Source: Cepaea nemoralis (Eukaryota > Mollusca > Gastropoda > Stylommatophora > Helicidae). From it: DNA of 64,000 nt. Each line of letters opens with the position of its first letter. Position 1 is the first letter of the stretch. Below are positions 23,113-35,547 of the stretch, in pieces. The notes under the pieces are model-generated. The model saw only the letters and a list, made by a program, of their open reading frames with translations. It had not been told where the DNA came from and ran no database searches. The DNA is taken from assembly GCA_014155875.1 (NCBI GenBank), contig JACEFZ010016116.1:1-64000 (forward strand), given 5' to 3'. The translations under genes and the position numbers were made by a program.

Positions 23113-24466
23113 TACGTCACACAACCAGAAACTATACAGTGTAGACCTGTACCTCACAACCCCCGGGAAGGTTAACCCGGTCAACAAATGCCCGTAGAAG
23201 TCGGATGTGTCGGCCTAACGGCGCAAGAACGCAGCTCTGCTGTAAACAGGCACAACGCAATCACATCAACAACAAAAAAACTCCGGATGAACGCAGAAGA
23301 AGAAGAGGAAGTACCTCACAACCAGAAACTATACAGTGTAGACCTGTACCTCACAATCAGAAACTATACAGTGTAGACCTGTATCTCACACAACCAGAAA
23401 CTATACAGTGTAGACCTGTATCTCACACAACCAGAAACTATACAGTGTAGACCTGTATCTCACACAAGCAGAAACTATACAGTGTAGACCTGTACCTCAC
23501 AACCAGAAACTATACAGTGTAGACCTGTACCTCACAATCAGAAACTATACAGTGTAGACCTGTATCTCACACAAGCAGAAACTATACAGTGTAGACCTGT
23601 ACCTCACAATCAGAAACTATACAGTGTAGACCTGTAGGTCACACAACCAGAAACTATACAGTGTAGACCTGTAGGTCACACAACCAGAAACTATACAGTG
23701 TAGACCTGTACCTCACAATCAGAAACTATACAGTGTAGACCTGTATCTCACACAAGCAGAAACTATACAGTGTAGACCTGTACCTCACAACCAGAAACTA
23801 TACAGTGTAGACCTGTAGGTCACACAACCAGAAACTATACAGTGTAGACCTGTACCTCACAACCAGAAACTATACAGTGTAGACCTGTAGGTCACACAAC
23901 CAGAAACTATACAGTGTAGACCTGTAGGTCACACAACCAGAAACTATACAGTGTAGACCTGTACCTCACAACCAGAAACTATACAGTGTAGACCTGTACC
24001 TCACAATCAGAAACTATACAGTGTAGACCTGTATCTCACACAAGCAGAAACTATACAGTGTAGACCTGTACCTCACAATCAGAAACTATACAGTGTAGAC
24101 CTGTAGGTCACACAACCAGAAACTATACAGTGTAGACCTGTAGGTCACACAACCAGAAACTATACAGTGTAGACCTGTACCTCACAATCAGAAACTATAC
24201 AGTGTAGACCTGTATCTCACACAAGCAGAAACTATACAGTGTAGACCTGTACCTCACAACCAGAAACTATACAGTGTAGACCTGTAGGTCACACAACCAG
24301 AAACTATACAGTGTAGACCTGTACCTCACAACCAGAAACTATACAGTGTAGACCTGTATCTCACACAAGCAGAAACTATACAGTGTAGACCTGTACCTCA
24401 CAACCAGAAACTATACAGTGTAGACCTGTAGGTCACACAACCAGAAACTATACAGTGTAGACCAGG
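23113..24466 (+). repeat. 35-37-bp minisatellite with higher-order organisation, ~32 copies
   Basis: Units share CAGAAACTATACAGTGTAGA and CCTGTA and differ in the linker (CCTCACAACC, CCTCACAATC, TCTCACACAAGC, GGTCACACAACC). The order of linker types in 23495-23930 recurs in 23963-24390, an offset of about 470 bp. A SINE A copy interrupts the array near its left edge. Confidence 0.95.
23162..23310 (+). mobile_element. SINE family A, copy 2, inside minisatellite
   Basis: Full family A sequence with a short AGAAGAAGAGGAA tail. The flanks GTACCTCACAACC at 23149-23161 and 23311-23323 form a 13-bp target-site duplication lying within an array unit. The insertion therefore postdates the array. Confidence 0.93.
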
Positions 24467-25785
24467 AAGTGACCTCGCCACATATACTGCCCCTTCACTG
24501 ACCTAACACACAAAGACAACAGGAGCAGTCTCAATGATGAAACACTCACACCTGCCCCAGTACACTTACTCACCATGGCCGGCCGGACCTGAACTTGTAC
24601 TGTACAGACAGGCACACACTGACCAGCCAGGCAGGAGGCTGGGGGGAAACCTATGACTAAACCATGACTCCCTGGGAAAACACACTGGGGGGAAAACCAG
24701 CAGGTTTATTTTTGCTCACCTTCTCCGACAACTAACTCAATGACACAGAAAATCAATAGCCCACCTTTGAAGGTTTGTACACTCATGTACACAATACACA
24801 TCCAACTAGACCCACACTAACACACACTAACACACGGTCTCAGGCATAGACTCCTTACAGCAACCGACACAAAGAGAATACCACTGCCATTTGAAGTGAA
24901 GCAATGAATAAACTATATGTATGCTGGCACATTCTAATAAAACATAAACTAGAATACTGAGATCATGCCGTGCATGTGTTCTCTCGGTCAACCTTCCCTT
25001 CATTCTGTCAGACCACCATGTGTGTTTGTTGCCGTCCTCCCACAAGTTACCCTCAACTCATCTTGTCTGTGTAGGTAACAGCAACAAACCCACAGACATT
25101 CCTCCTAGTCCTATATGTGGTCCCGGTGGACTAGAAAAGTCAAGAGCCTAGCTGTAGGTTGAAGCCGACAAGAAGAGAAGAGAGAAGCGCCGACAAGTTA
25201 GAGCCATGATTCAACAACTACAACACAAACCACAACTCCATGTCTGCTTGTTGGCTCCCCGCGGCTGAACTTTAACAAACTGCCTAGCCTATCACTGTTT
25301 ACGTTACACACGCCAGGTTATTTCACTAACCACACAATATTCAACTAAATAACACCACTTAAATAATGATAAATTAACCGTACAACGTTTCCTGGTGTGT
25401 GCTGCTAGTGCAACTTGAGAAGAAATGCCACAAAGTTTGTTTCCCTGCCTCAGTTTCTCCACCTTGGGAGAACTTGAACTAAAGCACGAACTCGGACAGC
25501 GATAATTTAAATGATTGTGAATGATCCTGACCTTCTAACACAGGGCACTGTGCTGTTTCATGACCACAAGACCATGTTTGTGCTCTATCGTCAACAAGAA
25601 TTGTCGGACAAACACAGGACGGCGAGGCGAACGATCAGCGCCAGCGGGAACAGAAACACCAGCGTTGGCGGGGCCTCCTCCTTGCTCTAGTCGGGGCAAG
25701 ATGGCGGCGGCGGGCAGACGGCTGCAGGTCGCGGGCGGGAGGGTCGGGGCCGTGTACACTCGGCGCTTAGTTGGGATGGGTCGTG
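24467..25785. other. Intronic sequence, GC-rich near 25600-25760
   Basis: Mostly unique. 25600-25760 is GC-rich with many CpGs and ends in the next minisatellite. No supported exon. Confidence 0.4.
25698..25708 (+). promoter_or_regulatory. YY1-like site AAGATGGCGGC in GC-rich block
   Basis: AAGATGGCGGC matches the well-known YY1 initiator-proximal motif and lies in a CpG-rich stretch, so plus-strand transcription (antisense to the receptor) could start here. No downstream plus-strand exon is recognised, so a chance match remains possible. Confidence 0.3.
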
Positions 25786-26645
25786 GGGTGTAGGCTAGGC
25801 TCTTCGTTGGGGTGGGTCGTGGGGTGTAGGCTAGGCTCTTTGTTGGAGTGGGTCGTGGGGTGTAGGCTAGGCTCTTTGTTGGAGTGGGGTGTAGGCTAGG
25901 CTCTTCGTTTGAGTGGGGTGTAGGTTAGGCTCTTCGTTGGAGTGGGTCGGTAATGGGGTGTACACTAGGCTCATCTGGCTGGGTCGGTAGTGGGGTGTAG
26001 CTAGGCTCTTCGCCAGGCTAGGTCGGTCGTGGGGTGTAGACTAGTCTCTTTATCAGGCTGGGTCGGGTGTGGGGTTAGACTGGGTCAGTCATGGGGTGCA
26101 GACTGGGTCGGACGTGGGGTTAAACTGGATCGCTCGTGGGGTGTAAACTGGGTCGGACGTGGGGTTACACTGGGTCAGTCATGGGGTGTAGACTGGGTTG
26201 GACGTGGGGGTTAAACTGGGTCAGTCATGGGTTGTAGATTGGGTTGGTCGTGAGGTGTAGACTGGGTTACTCATGGGGGTGTAGAGTAGTCTCTTTATCA
26301 GGCTGGGTCAGACGTGGGGTAAGACTGGGTCAGTCGTGGGGTGTAGCTAGGCACCTCGTTAGGCTGGGTCGATGATCGGTTGTAGACTGGGTGGGTCGTG
26401 GGGTGTAGTTAGGCACTTCATCAGGCCGGGTCGGTCGTGGGGTGTAGCTAGGCTCTTCGTCAGGCTGGATCGGTGGTGGGGTGTAGTTAGGCACTTCATC
26501 AGGCCGGGTCGGTCGTGGGGTGTAGCTAGGCTCTTCGTCAGGCTGGATCGGTGGTGGGGTGTAGTTAGGCACTTCATCAGACCGGGTCGGTCGTGGGGTA
26601 TAGCTAGGTTCTTCGTCAGGCTGGGTCGATAGTGGGGTGTAGACT
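25786..26645 (+). repeat. Minisatellite ~45-60 bp, GTGGGGTGTAG core
   Basis: About 18 degenerate units combine GTCGTGGGGTGTAGNCTAGG and CTCTTCGTYRGGCTGGGTCG. 26395-26625 is a tidy sub-array with a ~116-bp two-unit period. G-rich on the plus strand. Confidence 0.9.
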
Positions 26646-28660
26646 GACTCAAATCTGTGTGTGAGTCAATGCTGTTTGGTCTCTTTTCTTAAGTCACTGT
26701 TGCAATGAAAGTCTTGTTCTCACAATATGTTACGTAACGCTGAGTGCCAGTGAAAACCACACAAAATGCTCCTCACTGCCCCGTGTGAAAAGTGGAACAG
26801 ACAGGAGTCTCGACAAACCAACAGCCTGCACGGTTATACTACGCATAATGCCACTGCCAGAATGCCAGTAGAAAAGTACGCCACGAAAAATGCAGTTTAT
26901 CTTCGTCGATGGAAGCGGCGGTCACTAGAAAACCAGCAGCGATGTACTACTGCACAAGGCAACCCAGTTAGTTCAGGGACCAGCCAGCCACCATTTTTCG
27001 GAACATGCAGTTCGCGCTACAACAACCGCGGACAGATGTAAAAGCACTCCACGTGAAATTCACAGCTCATATTGTCGCTCCACGCACTCAACTCAGTAGC
27101 AAGGCGAAAGAACCATAATTATTTATTTAAAGGTATTATTTATTGCATTTGCACATTCAAATAACTTAAAAACTCAGCTTCACCCCACATGAAAAATTAC
27201 AAGTATCTTTCACACAGAGTTGTTAAACTATACATATGAAAACATCTGTTGAAAAGCACTCCTTACACTAGTGGTTACAAATAGTCAAATGAATTGATTG
27301 GCCAACAATTTCAGACATATTACATCATGATAACAACTTTGCTTATGTCTTTCAATGCATCCTCAAGAGAATTTTCCAACTGCAAAATAAGACCTGTGTT
27401 GGCACTTCTGTCAGCAATGAAATGCAGTTACAAGGGCTGGTTATTTACTTAAACTTGTAATATCTGTCGTAATAGTTGATGATCCGCTTATTGGATACCA
27501 TGCCCATTTTGCTGGCTTGTTCTGTCACGACTTCAAAAACAGATAGAAATGCAGGCCGCGGTGGTGCCATCTGGTGCCATTTGATCTGCAACTTTCAGAA
27601 TCACAACTCCATCCCGGTCAGTGATGGGAATGGCATGAAGACATCCACTGCAGCCATTAACTTAAACAGGTATGGCTTTAATTGATCTATCATGGTGCAG
27701 GACACGACAGTTTGTCACCAGATTGGTGGCTTCAGTAACATGAGACCAGGGAGTCAAGGACACGGACATGAGGAACCATGGAATGATGTTTGGTCCGGAG
27801 TGGGTGGTGACCGCACCTATCTAAAATTCAGAAGGTGCGGAGATGGATCTCCGTCCAGGGTGCTATCTAATGATATCATACACCTGATCTCCTGGGTAAT
27901 AACTCGGATGCTTAGCCTTCACGGATAAAGGTTGGGGGGAAAAGCAATGTGCAAGGTTTGCACGTTAAAAATCCCACGCAATGAAAAATCCCCACGAGTA
28001 GGTAGGCCGTAATGCCGATATCTTGGCAAAATTGATAGAAAAGGAAACCTACCACGGGCGAACAGAGCCCGTTCCTCTGACTAGGAGAAACAATCCTGAC
28101 AGAAATACATGGCGAAGTGGGACACGCTGACCTCTGGGGTGCATAACTACGTCTGATGTTCTTCCTTGAAAGTGGACCAAAGAAAGGTATCCGGCTCAAG
28201 CCTAGCCTGCGACTGTAGCCTGCTGACTGTAGCCTGCGACTGTCTACAGCACTATTCTGGGCCAGTTCTTCCGCGATCAGCCGATTCCTATTATCCTAAG
28301 CACTATTCACAAACAGATGAGCTTCCCCCATGTACGCAGCCTGGAGAGGTCGTCGCGGCGTCTCCAGACTTTCTCTTCAACTTGTGGAAGCAGATTTAAG
28401 CTTCCAAATGACAACTAGATGCACGATCTGTGCCTGACGTCAGGTAGTCTAGTCACCTCGCCTATAGTGTGGAGACGTCAGACAGACGCAGTTTTACACA
28501 ATATTTAGTATTAGATTGGGCGTGACTCTGTCTGGCAGCCGTGCCTGCTCCCAGCTTCTGGCAGCATTCTACCTCTCTAAGTCTGTGTGAAACGTCAGAG
28601 TTGCTACAGGCACTGTTTCAACGCGTGATACGGTTGGGTATCGGTTACATCCACAAGATA

Positions 28661-28665
<5 letters not shown>
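26646..28665. other. Intronic sequence, nothing firmly recognised
   Basis: 27040-27480 is AT-rich and unique. 27690-28200 has mixed composition and could be an old transposon, but no domain is identifiable. No exon can be supported. Confidence 0.35.
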
Positions 28666-28696
<31 letters not shown>

Positions 28697-28720
28697 GGGG
28701 GAGAGAGAGGGAGAGAGAGA

Positions 28721-28799
<79 letters not shown>
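28662..28799 (+). repeat. (TG)n(AG)n microsatellite
   Basis: About 8 TG units, then interrupted GA/GGGA to 28735, then a pure AG run to 28799. Confidence 0.96.
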
Positions 28800-28803
<4 letters not shown>

Positions 28804-28948
28804 TGAGGGTGCTGTGTTGTAAGTCCGTTTGTTTGTCGCCTGAGTATTAAAGCATCGGAACAAAATAACAAAAGAGTTCATGACTCTACGATATAAACAC
28901 GTGTAAATAAATCGAATGTGTCCATCACAACGGTCGTCTTCGGGGACT

Positions 28949-28950
<2 letters not shown>

Positions 28951-28991
<41 letters not shown>

Positions 28992-29036
28992 ACATACACA
29001 CACACACCACACACACCCACATACACACACACACTA
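28951..29036 (+). repeat. (CA)n microsatellite with duplicated CCCACATACACA
   Basis: Pure AC run followed by two CCCACATACACA interruptions. Confidence 0.95.
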
Positions 29037-29089
29037 AACTCCAACACGAGCTAGAAAACATAAATACATGCTTGTATACAGACCTTTTT

Positions 29090-29330
29090 TTGGGCATATC
29101 CTTTTTACAGAACATTGCGATCAACACAAGAATTTCTGCCCGTATGATCTCTTGGCAAGTTTACGTTCAGTAGTTTGCTACGGCTTACTGAACGACCGGC
29201 ACCGATACCAACGCAAAACCAAAGCAACGCGGTCTGCTGCCAAATCGCGCGCAGCTGTGTTTCGAACGCGGGTATACGGAATTGCGAACCGTGTCCACAA
29301 GCTCTTCGCCACGGAGACTGGCGTATACAG
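29090..29330 (-). mobile_element. tRNA-related SINE, family C, copy 2
   Basis: On the minus strand the head GTCTCCGTGGCGAAGAGC and GCGTTCGAAAC resemble pol III A and B boxes. The body matches copies at 20815 and 49500 (CTTGGCAAG, CTCAGTAGTTTGC-like blocks). Confidence 0.75.
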
Positions 29331-29475
29331 ACTACAACTTATAAAAACAAAAAGTACACACTGTATACATCCTTGCAACAAACGTGTACACAGTAAAGGT
29401 TGTTTTATGAGCACCGAATGCAGATGCTGATAGTCGTAGTATTATTCATACCGATGATGATGAAATTGATTGATT

Positions 29476-29829
29476 TCCACGGGAAGGTTAACCCGGTCAA
29501 CACATGCCCGCAGAAGTCGGATGTGTCGGCCTAACGGCGCAAGAACGCAGCTCTGCTGTAAACAGGCAGAACCCAATCACGTCCGGAAAAGGAAAAAAAA
29601 AACAACTCCGGATGAACGCAGAAGAAGAAGAAGAAGAAGAAGAAGAAGAAGAAGAAGAAGAAGAAGAAGAAGAAGAAGAAGAAGAAGAAGAAGAAGAAGA
29701 AGAAGAAGAAGAAGAAAGAAGAAGAAGAAGAAGAAGAAGAAGAAGAAGAAGAAGAAGAAGAAGAAGAAGAAGAAGAAGAAGAAGAAGAAGAAGAAGAAGA
29801 AGAAGAAGAAGAAGAAGAAGAAGAAGAAG
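29476..29829 (+). mobile_element. SINE family A, copy 3, with ~70-unit GAA tail
   Basis: Family A body at 29476-29615, then a GAA tract from about 29619 to 29829 with a single AGAAAG interruption near 29715. The flanks AAATTGATTGATT at 29463-29475 and 29830-29842 are a perfect 13-bp target-site duplication. This shows that the GAA tract belongs to the retroposon and expanded after insertion. Confidence 0.95.
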
Positions 29830-29929
29830 AAATTGATTGATTATTCTAACGTTTTCCCTCACAGGTCGATACGTTCTGTGACATTTCTATTTATAATGTC
29901 AAGCGCCAATCATCCGCCTTCTGAAAAAC

Positions 29930-30145
29930 TGTCATTTACTGCCTATATAGTACCTTGCGGTGTATGGCAGAGGGGTCTTTGAGCCTGAGGAATTAAGGGC
30001 CGCCTGGCTAGTGCAGTCGCCGCGAACTGTACAGGTTAGGATTTTCTTTTTGCCCCCGACAGAAAAACATCCCACACCTTACCGAGGGATCGAACCCGGG
30101 TCTCCCGAAGGAGAGTCCGGCGTTGTAGCTACTCAGAGAGGAATA
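29930..30145 (-). mobile_element. tRNA-derived SINE, family D, copy 1
   Basis: The minus-strand head contains GGACTCTCCTTCGGGAGACC and GGGTTCGATCCCTCGG (B box). The body carries CTAGCCAGGCGGCC and CCATACACCGCAAGGTAC. The 3' half recurs at 49115-49215 in the same orientation. Confidence 0.8.
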
Positions 30146-32460
30146 ATTGTTTTAAAATTCACAGTGTAAAGACGAGGGCATTCTCTGATTCTTAACGGTG
30201 ACAGTAATTCTCCTCGCCCCTTTCTCTTTTAGAAAATTGGCAACGACTGAAGTTGTAAACAACAGCTAAGAATAGCTGTGGAACTGAACACCTGGCGTTT
30301 GATCATAGGCGAGATGGGGAGATGGCGGAGGGAGCCAATCCCATAAGATGTTTGCCTACACTGTCACGGAGAATTACCGCTTGCAAAGACAGATGCGACA
30401 ACTGGGAAAATTATCTCACTTTTTCTAAAATTCCTGAGCGGTCAACAATAACACCCACGCTAGAGTGACGTCATGATCGCGCGGAAATCTAACCTTACCA
30501 TTGGAGTGGCAAAAGTATTTCCTATTAACATATTATATGTTAATGAGTGAACTCAATGAGTGAGCACAATAGCAAGAAGTTGTATTGTCGAGGCGCAGTC
30601 ACCAGAAATGATTTGACAGAACAAGACGTGTTGGCCAGTTCGGCTGTTGTGGTGTTGTATAGTTTAATTCATGATGTTTTTTTTGGGGGGGGGGGGGGTG
30701 GGGGGGGGGTGGGGGGCGGTGGTTTCTTCATTGGGCTGAATAGACCTTGGTTTGGCTGAAAAATAGGATATTTTCATAAATAATGAATAACAAGAGAGTC
30801 CTCAAGGCAGGAGGTGGAGAATGCCTTTCCAATGCGGGAAAAGTAGTTCTCCCTTAATAATCACTGGCCTCTCCATTGTCCGAGCATCATCCCCAGCATG
30901 ATAAATGGCGCTACGCCTCTTTTAATACTACTCCATGGTTTCCCCGTGCCAACACCCGCAGGATTGTTAACCCAATATTTCCATTTCTGACTCCTACATA
31001 GGAATAACAATGGACATTTATCTGTGTAGTTTAAAAAATGGACATTATCTTATCTTTATAATTTATCTGTGCATTTTAAACAATGGACATCTCCCAGTGA
31101 ATCTTAGGAATGACCTGTCACCCCTGAGGTTTAGGAATGAATATTCACCTCGTGTGTTTCAAAACACGGACTTTTACCAGCATATGTTAGAGACGGACAC
31201 ATCCGAAGTTTGTAGTTTTAGCAGGACTTATGAACTTGGAGATACCATCTGATGTTATCCAGAAAGCCTTTAGCATCTCAATGGAACTAGGAAGGTGTTG
31301 ATTTTATTCCTTCATCAAGACAACATCTGGTCGGAATTAGATATTATTGACATATTTTTTATTGAGATGTTATTGTCCTTTTTACTGTGGTTGTGTATTA
31401 TTATGCCATGCCACATGAGCATACACACACTTTCCCTTTCCCCCAGATTATCCCAATATAATGTTATTGGTTGTATTTAAGAGTTGTTTATTTACTTGTT
31501 AGTTAGTGTTTGAGTCTTTTCATGTGTGTTCTAACTGAAAATACTTGTCAAGGGACAACATTACTATGGAGCTGATTATGGGCTGGATAACCACATGGAC
31601 TTTCATTTTACAAAGAGTGAGTGCTATCCTGTCGGAAGTTCGGTAAATTGCCAGTGCTCTGTTAGACTCTGTTAGGAAATATCACTTTATAATTAGTCTA
31701 TACCCCTGGAAAGTCTTATTGAGCCATTTCAAGTTTCTTATACAGTTGGCTGTTAGGATCTGGGGATTCATCTCTCTATACCTTCTTTAACAAACCTGTC
31801 ACGGGAAACTGTTAGTTTAGTGATTCCTTGATAACTTACACATACAATTGCAATATATGAGAATGGAAAATTATGGACCGTGAGTCAGAATAACAATCAA
31901 GCCTTCAGTTGTGAGCGAGGACGAAATGTGGGTTATTGACCGACAGTATAAAATAGGATACATTGTGAGGAGTCATTGACCAGCGATGTTAACGGACAGA
32001 ACGACGCGGAGACTTTGGGAACAGGAAAACGCACGAAGATGGTGATCAAAGAGTTAGGACGCTTTGAAGTACGAGCGGAGAAGACAACCGGGAGATGCCA
32101 GGAACGAATACGTGGTTTCAAAGACTTTTGATGTGAAGGAAACGGGAAATACGACTGTTGATGTATGAACATCAAACAATAACGGAGAATGGGAGGCCCA
32201 ATATAAATCGTAAAAACTGGGTTTTCTGTTTTAGTGTGTGCTACCAAACTGGACGGCAACCTGGATTTATGTATCCTGAAATAGTAAAGAAATCATTCCT
32301 TGCAATGGGATAGAAGTGCTTATGTGCGGATAGATTTCAATTCTTGGATTAACATAAATTATCTATATAAGGTAAACTAACTTTGGCGTAATAGTTTAGC
32401 ATAGGGAAATAGGTGTTTGTGCTTAGCGTTTACCATTTCTTTCTATTAGTGAATAGTTTA
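30146..32460. other. Intronic AT-rich sequence with poly-G at 30684-30718
   Basis: Unique sequence with an interrupted poly-G/T run. No recognisable coding exon or transposon domain up to the LINE insertion at 32472. Confidence 0.4.
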
Positions 32461-32732
32461 GACTTTAGTGAGCATGCGAGAGTACAAGGAAATGAGCGGG
32501 CTGACAAGCTCGCAGGTGAGGCTACTGTGGAGGGCAGACGCGCCATGGACCAGGCTGACATTCTGAATGCTCTACGAGAAGTGAGACTTTTGCAAGAACC
32601 AAGTGATGACTGTGAATCTACAACAATGGCCAGACTGCGAGAGCAGCAAATTAAAAGAGGAGTGGCCAAACAAGAACACTACGCAGGAAGCCAAAGAAGA
32701 TTGATAAACCAACACAGAACTGGCGTCGTTAG

Positions 32733-33324
32733 TGTCAACAACTTAACTGACAGGCATCATCGGGTACTTCTCACACACTCGTACAAGACAACTTGCAAGT
32801 CGTGTGGGAGGCAAAATGCATGGTCCATTTTATTGCCGTTGGCTCGCTTACAAGCGGTAAACAGTCGCTAATGCAATACACAATATATAGCCACAGAATT
32901 ATCTAACACAAACTGCTAACCCTATGCTAACTCTATCTACTAGTGAACACACAACTCCTAACGTTACTCTAAACGATGTGAACGCCCCAAGTCCAGTCTC
33001 CCGTCTGCCGGACATCTCTCCCGTGGTTACACACCCCGCGGGGGTGACCTTCTCCTTCGTGCGTGTTACCTCACATCGCACGCTGCTGGCAAAACGTGGC
33101 CTGTTGAGTGTCTACTCAACTGTGCTCTGGCTTCATGAGGTGCGGTGGTATCGTGATTAGAGTGCTAACTCTCTGAACACCGCCTGCGTGTATTCTGAGG
33201 GAGTGGCTAACCTTCCACGATTCCCTCATCTCCCCTGCTCTTGCCTCGGGCACCGTATCTCCTCCTGGTCCCTCCAGGATTGACCGCTCTCCCTGGCGGA
33301 GGGGATGCGGTTGAGTCTTTGACA
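32733..33324 (-). repeat. 3' LTR of the LTR retrotransposon
   Basis: 592 bp. In the minus orientation it carries a TATA-like CTATATATT near 32882-32890 and, about 55 bp further, AATAAA (32829-32834). These are plausible promoter and polyadenylation signals. Identical by eye to 40146-40737. Confidence 0.95.
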
Positions 33325-33341
33325 CACACCCGCCCCCCTTG
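33325..33341 (-). other. Polypurine tract next to 3' LTR
   Basis: Minus strand reads AAGGGGGGCGGGTGTG directly before the LTR's TGTCA, the expected position and composition for the plus-strand primer of an LTR element. Confidence 0.7.
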
Positions 33342-35547
33342 TGTTGCGTCATCAACTTTCACTTATTGGTTGTGACGCAAGGAGGTTTCTACACAAAAAA
33401 TTAGTGTCTCTAATTTTTGTCAAAGACTCTAGATAACCTGGCTCTGGGCTTTCCAATAGACTATTTAACAACTATTGTCACAATGTAGTAAAGCCTCACT
33501 TGGCTACTGGCAATCGCCACAAACTTGCCTGGTTGGCGTGAGCCCCTTCTCACATGCTATATTATATTTATCAGAGGTATGTCTGAACCGGACCGTTGTC
33601 TTATAAGACCTGCCCTCACATAGTAAATTAACTTACTACCCATACAAAGTTGACTTTATTAGGGTCAACACATGAATTGCTTCATGTCCCCCATATAATA
33701 TTTAACAACCAATCTACAAGAGTGTGTGCGACAGGCTTTACCTTCTTCGCTTCCGCGCATAAGACTTCATTTCACTGTTAATTTAGTTCTTCGTTGTCTA
33801 TTATGTCCCCTGGCCCCAAAGTTATCTGCCTTTGATCTACAAATAGTGTATGCAATTTATATGTTTGTTTTTCTGGTTGTTTGCGTGTTTGGATGTAATA
33901 AATCTACTACTCTAACTTCTACCCTATATTTCTAACTTATCTGTGTATGTATGTTAGTTTTTTGAGTGCCATAATTTTGTTCAATGTGGACACAAACAGG
34001 TGTATAACACTAATTCGTGACTACATTCCATTGTTATGAGACCCAAAATACTGTATTCTAAGTTCTAAACTATATCACAGACAACACATTCACACCAACG
34101 TAATTTCCCTAGCGAAAACCAACATTAGCCAACCAATATTAAAAGTCGTTGCAGGCAGCAGAAGAATTTGCTGACTGCTTGCATTCTCTCCCGTCTATCT
34201 TTCATTCATTCTCACTTTCACACTTCTGTCATACTCCTTTCACCCTTACCTCTGTCACACATCTATTATCCTTCCACGCTAATTCTTCTGATCATTTAAA
34301 AACCGTTGAGTGACACTGTACAGATTTGGCTCAGTTTGAGAAATTTGAGCTCAATGACTGTGCGAAAATCGCTGCACGAGTCATGTATTTACAATATATT
34401 TACACGGATGAGAACGGGTTGATGGTTTGTTCCCTTGGTCTCATCATCCACTATATTACACTGACATAAAACTATCCATTCTAACATAATAATACTACTT
34501 CTATCAATAAATATATAATGTGTTAACTACATTTTGTCAAGTTAATTATATGATATGTTTATATTAATCCTTATGTTTATGTAATCTAAGGGAAGTAATT
34601 TAACTATTTACATGTAATGGATGTGATGTGAGTTATGTACCTTAATTACATGGATGATGTGAATACAAATTATGCATTTTTCTAACTACTATGCTAAATA
34701 ATGTTTTTAAATGCACAAAGAAATTATATGAATGATGTTCTTAACCTAAATGTTGTAAATGATGTATGTTCACTCATCTATTATTTTTAACCTATTATGA
34801 CGTAACTGAATGATACTAATCATTGGTAATGTTTGTAAGCTGGTATGGTTTTATTAAGCTAGACTAAACTAACTGACGCTAAGTGAAATATAATATTCTA
34901 AATGGTACTGTTCCTATCATAAATTTAATTTAACTTGTAATTAACTATTTTTATGTCTAAACTAATATTTTAATTTAATTCTAAGCTAAGTAAATGGGTT
35001 AATTACTGTACTAACTATCCTATTAAAATAAATGAGAACTATTATATTACCTAATTCTACCTCTAATTTATAACTATTTTTTTTTTTTTTAAATTATTAT
35101 TTTACATATCACATTAAGTTTATATACATGGTATTCAGTTTCCACAGGTTAGTATTTGCCTTCATGTTTGTACTTTGGTATAGGCACAATATAACTACAT
35201 AATTTGCCTGGGTATCTGAAATACATTTTACGGTCATACTAATGTTCATCGGTAGTGCACGTGTAGAGATTCGCTGGTGTCGTAGCTTAGTCTTTATGTG
35301 TCTGAAATTAAGCACTGTTCTGACACTGTTTTCTACATTTCACACAAATGATACACTGGCCTGGAGCTTAGTTGGAAATGAGCTGTCCTGATTCACATGG
35401 TAGTATCTAAGTTCTGTAGCACAGTTCTTAAGTTAATGTCTACGGACACATGATAGTTCGTTGTACTTGGTACACTCTTAAGAACACCATGGGTGTATAT
35501 GTAACCTATTTTACATAGCATATTGTACTGTATTCATGTACTAACTA
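33342..35547 (-). other. AT-rich non-coding interior of LTR element
   Basis: About 2.2 kb between the RNase H remnant and the 3' LTR where integrase would be expected. It is AT-rich, full of stops in all frames, and no integrase zinc-binding (HHCC) or DDE motif is seen. Confidence 0.6.

Noticed and set aside
29470..29982. Frame with poly-Arg/poly-Lys/poly-Glu
   Set aside because: Translation of the GAA microsatellite in the SINE tail.
32899..33160. Short frames repeated identically at 40312-40573
   Set aside because: They lie inside the two LTRs and are duplicated with them; not genes.
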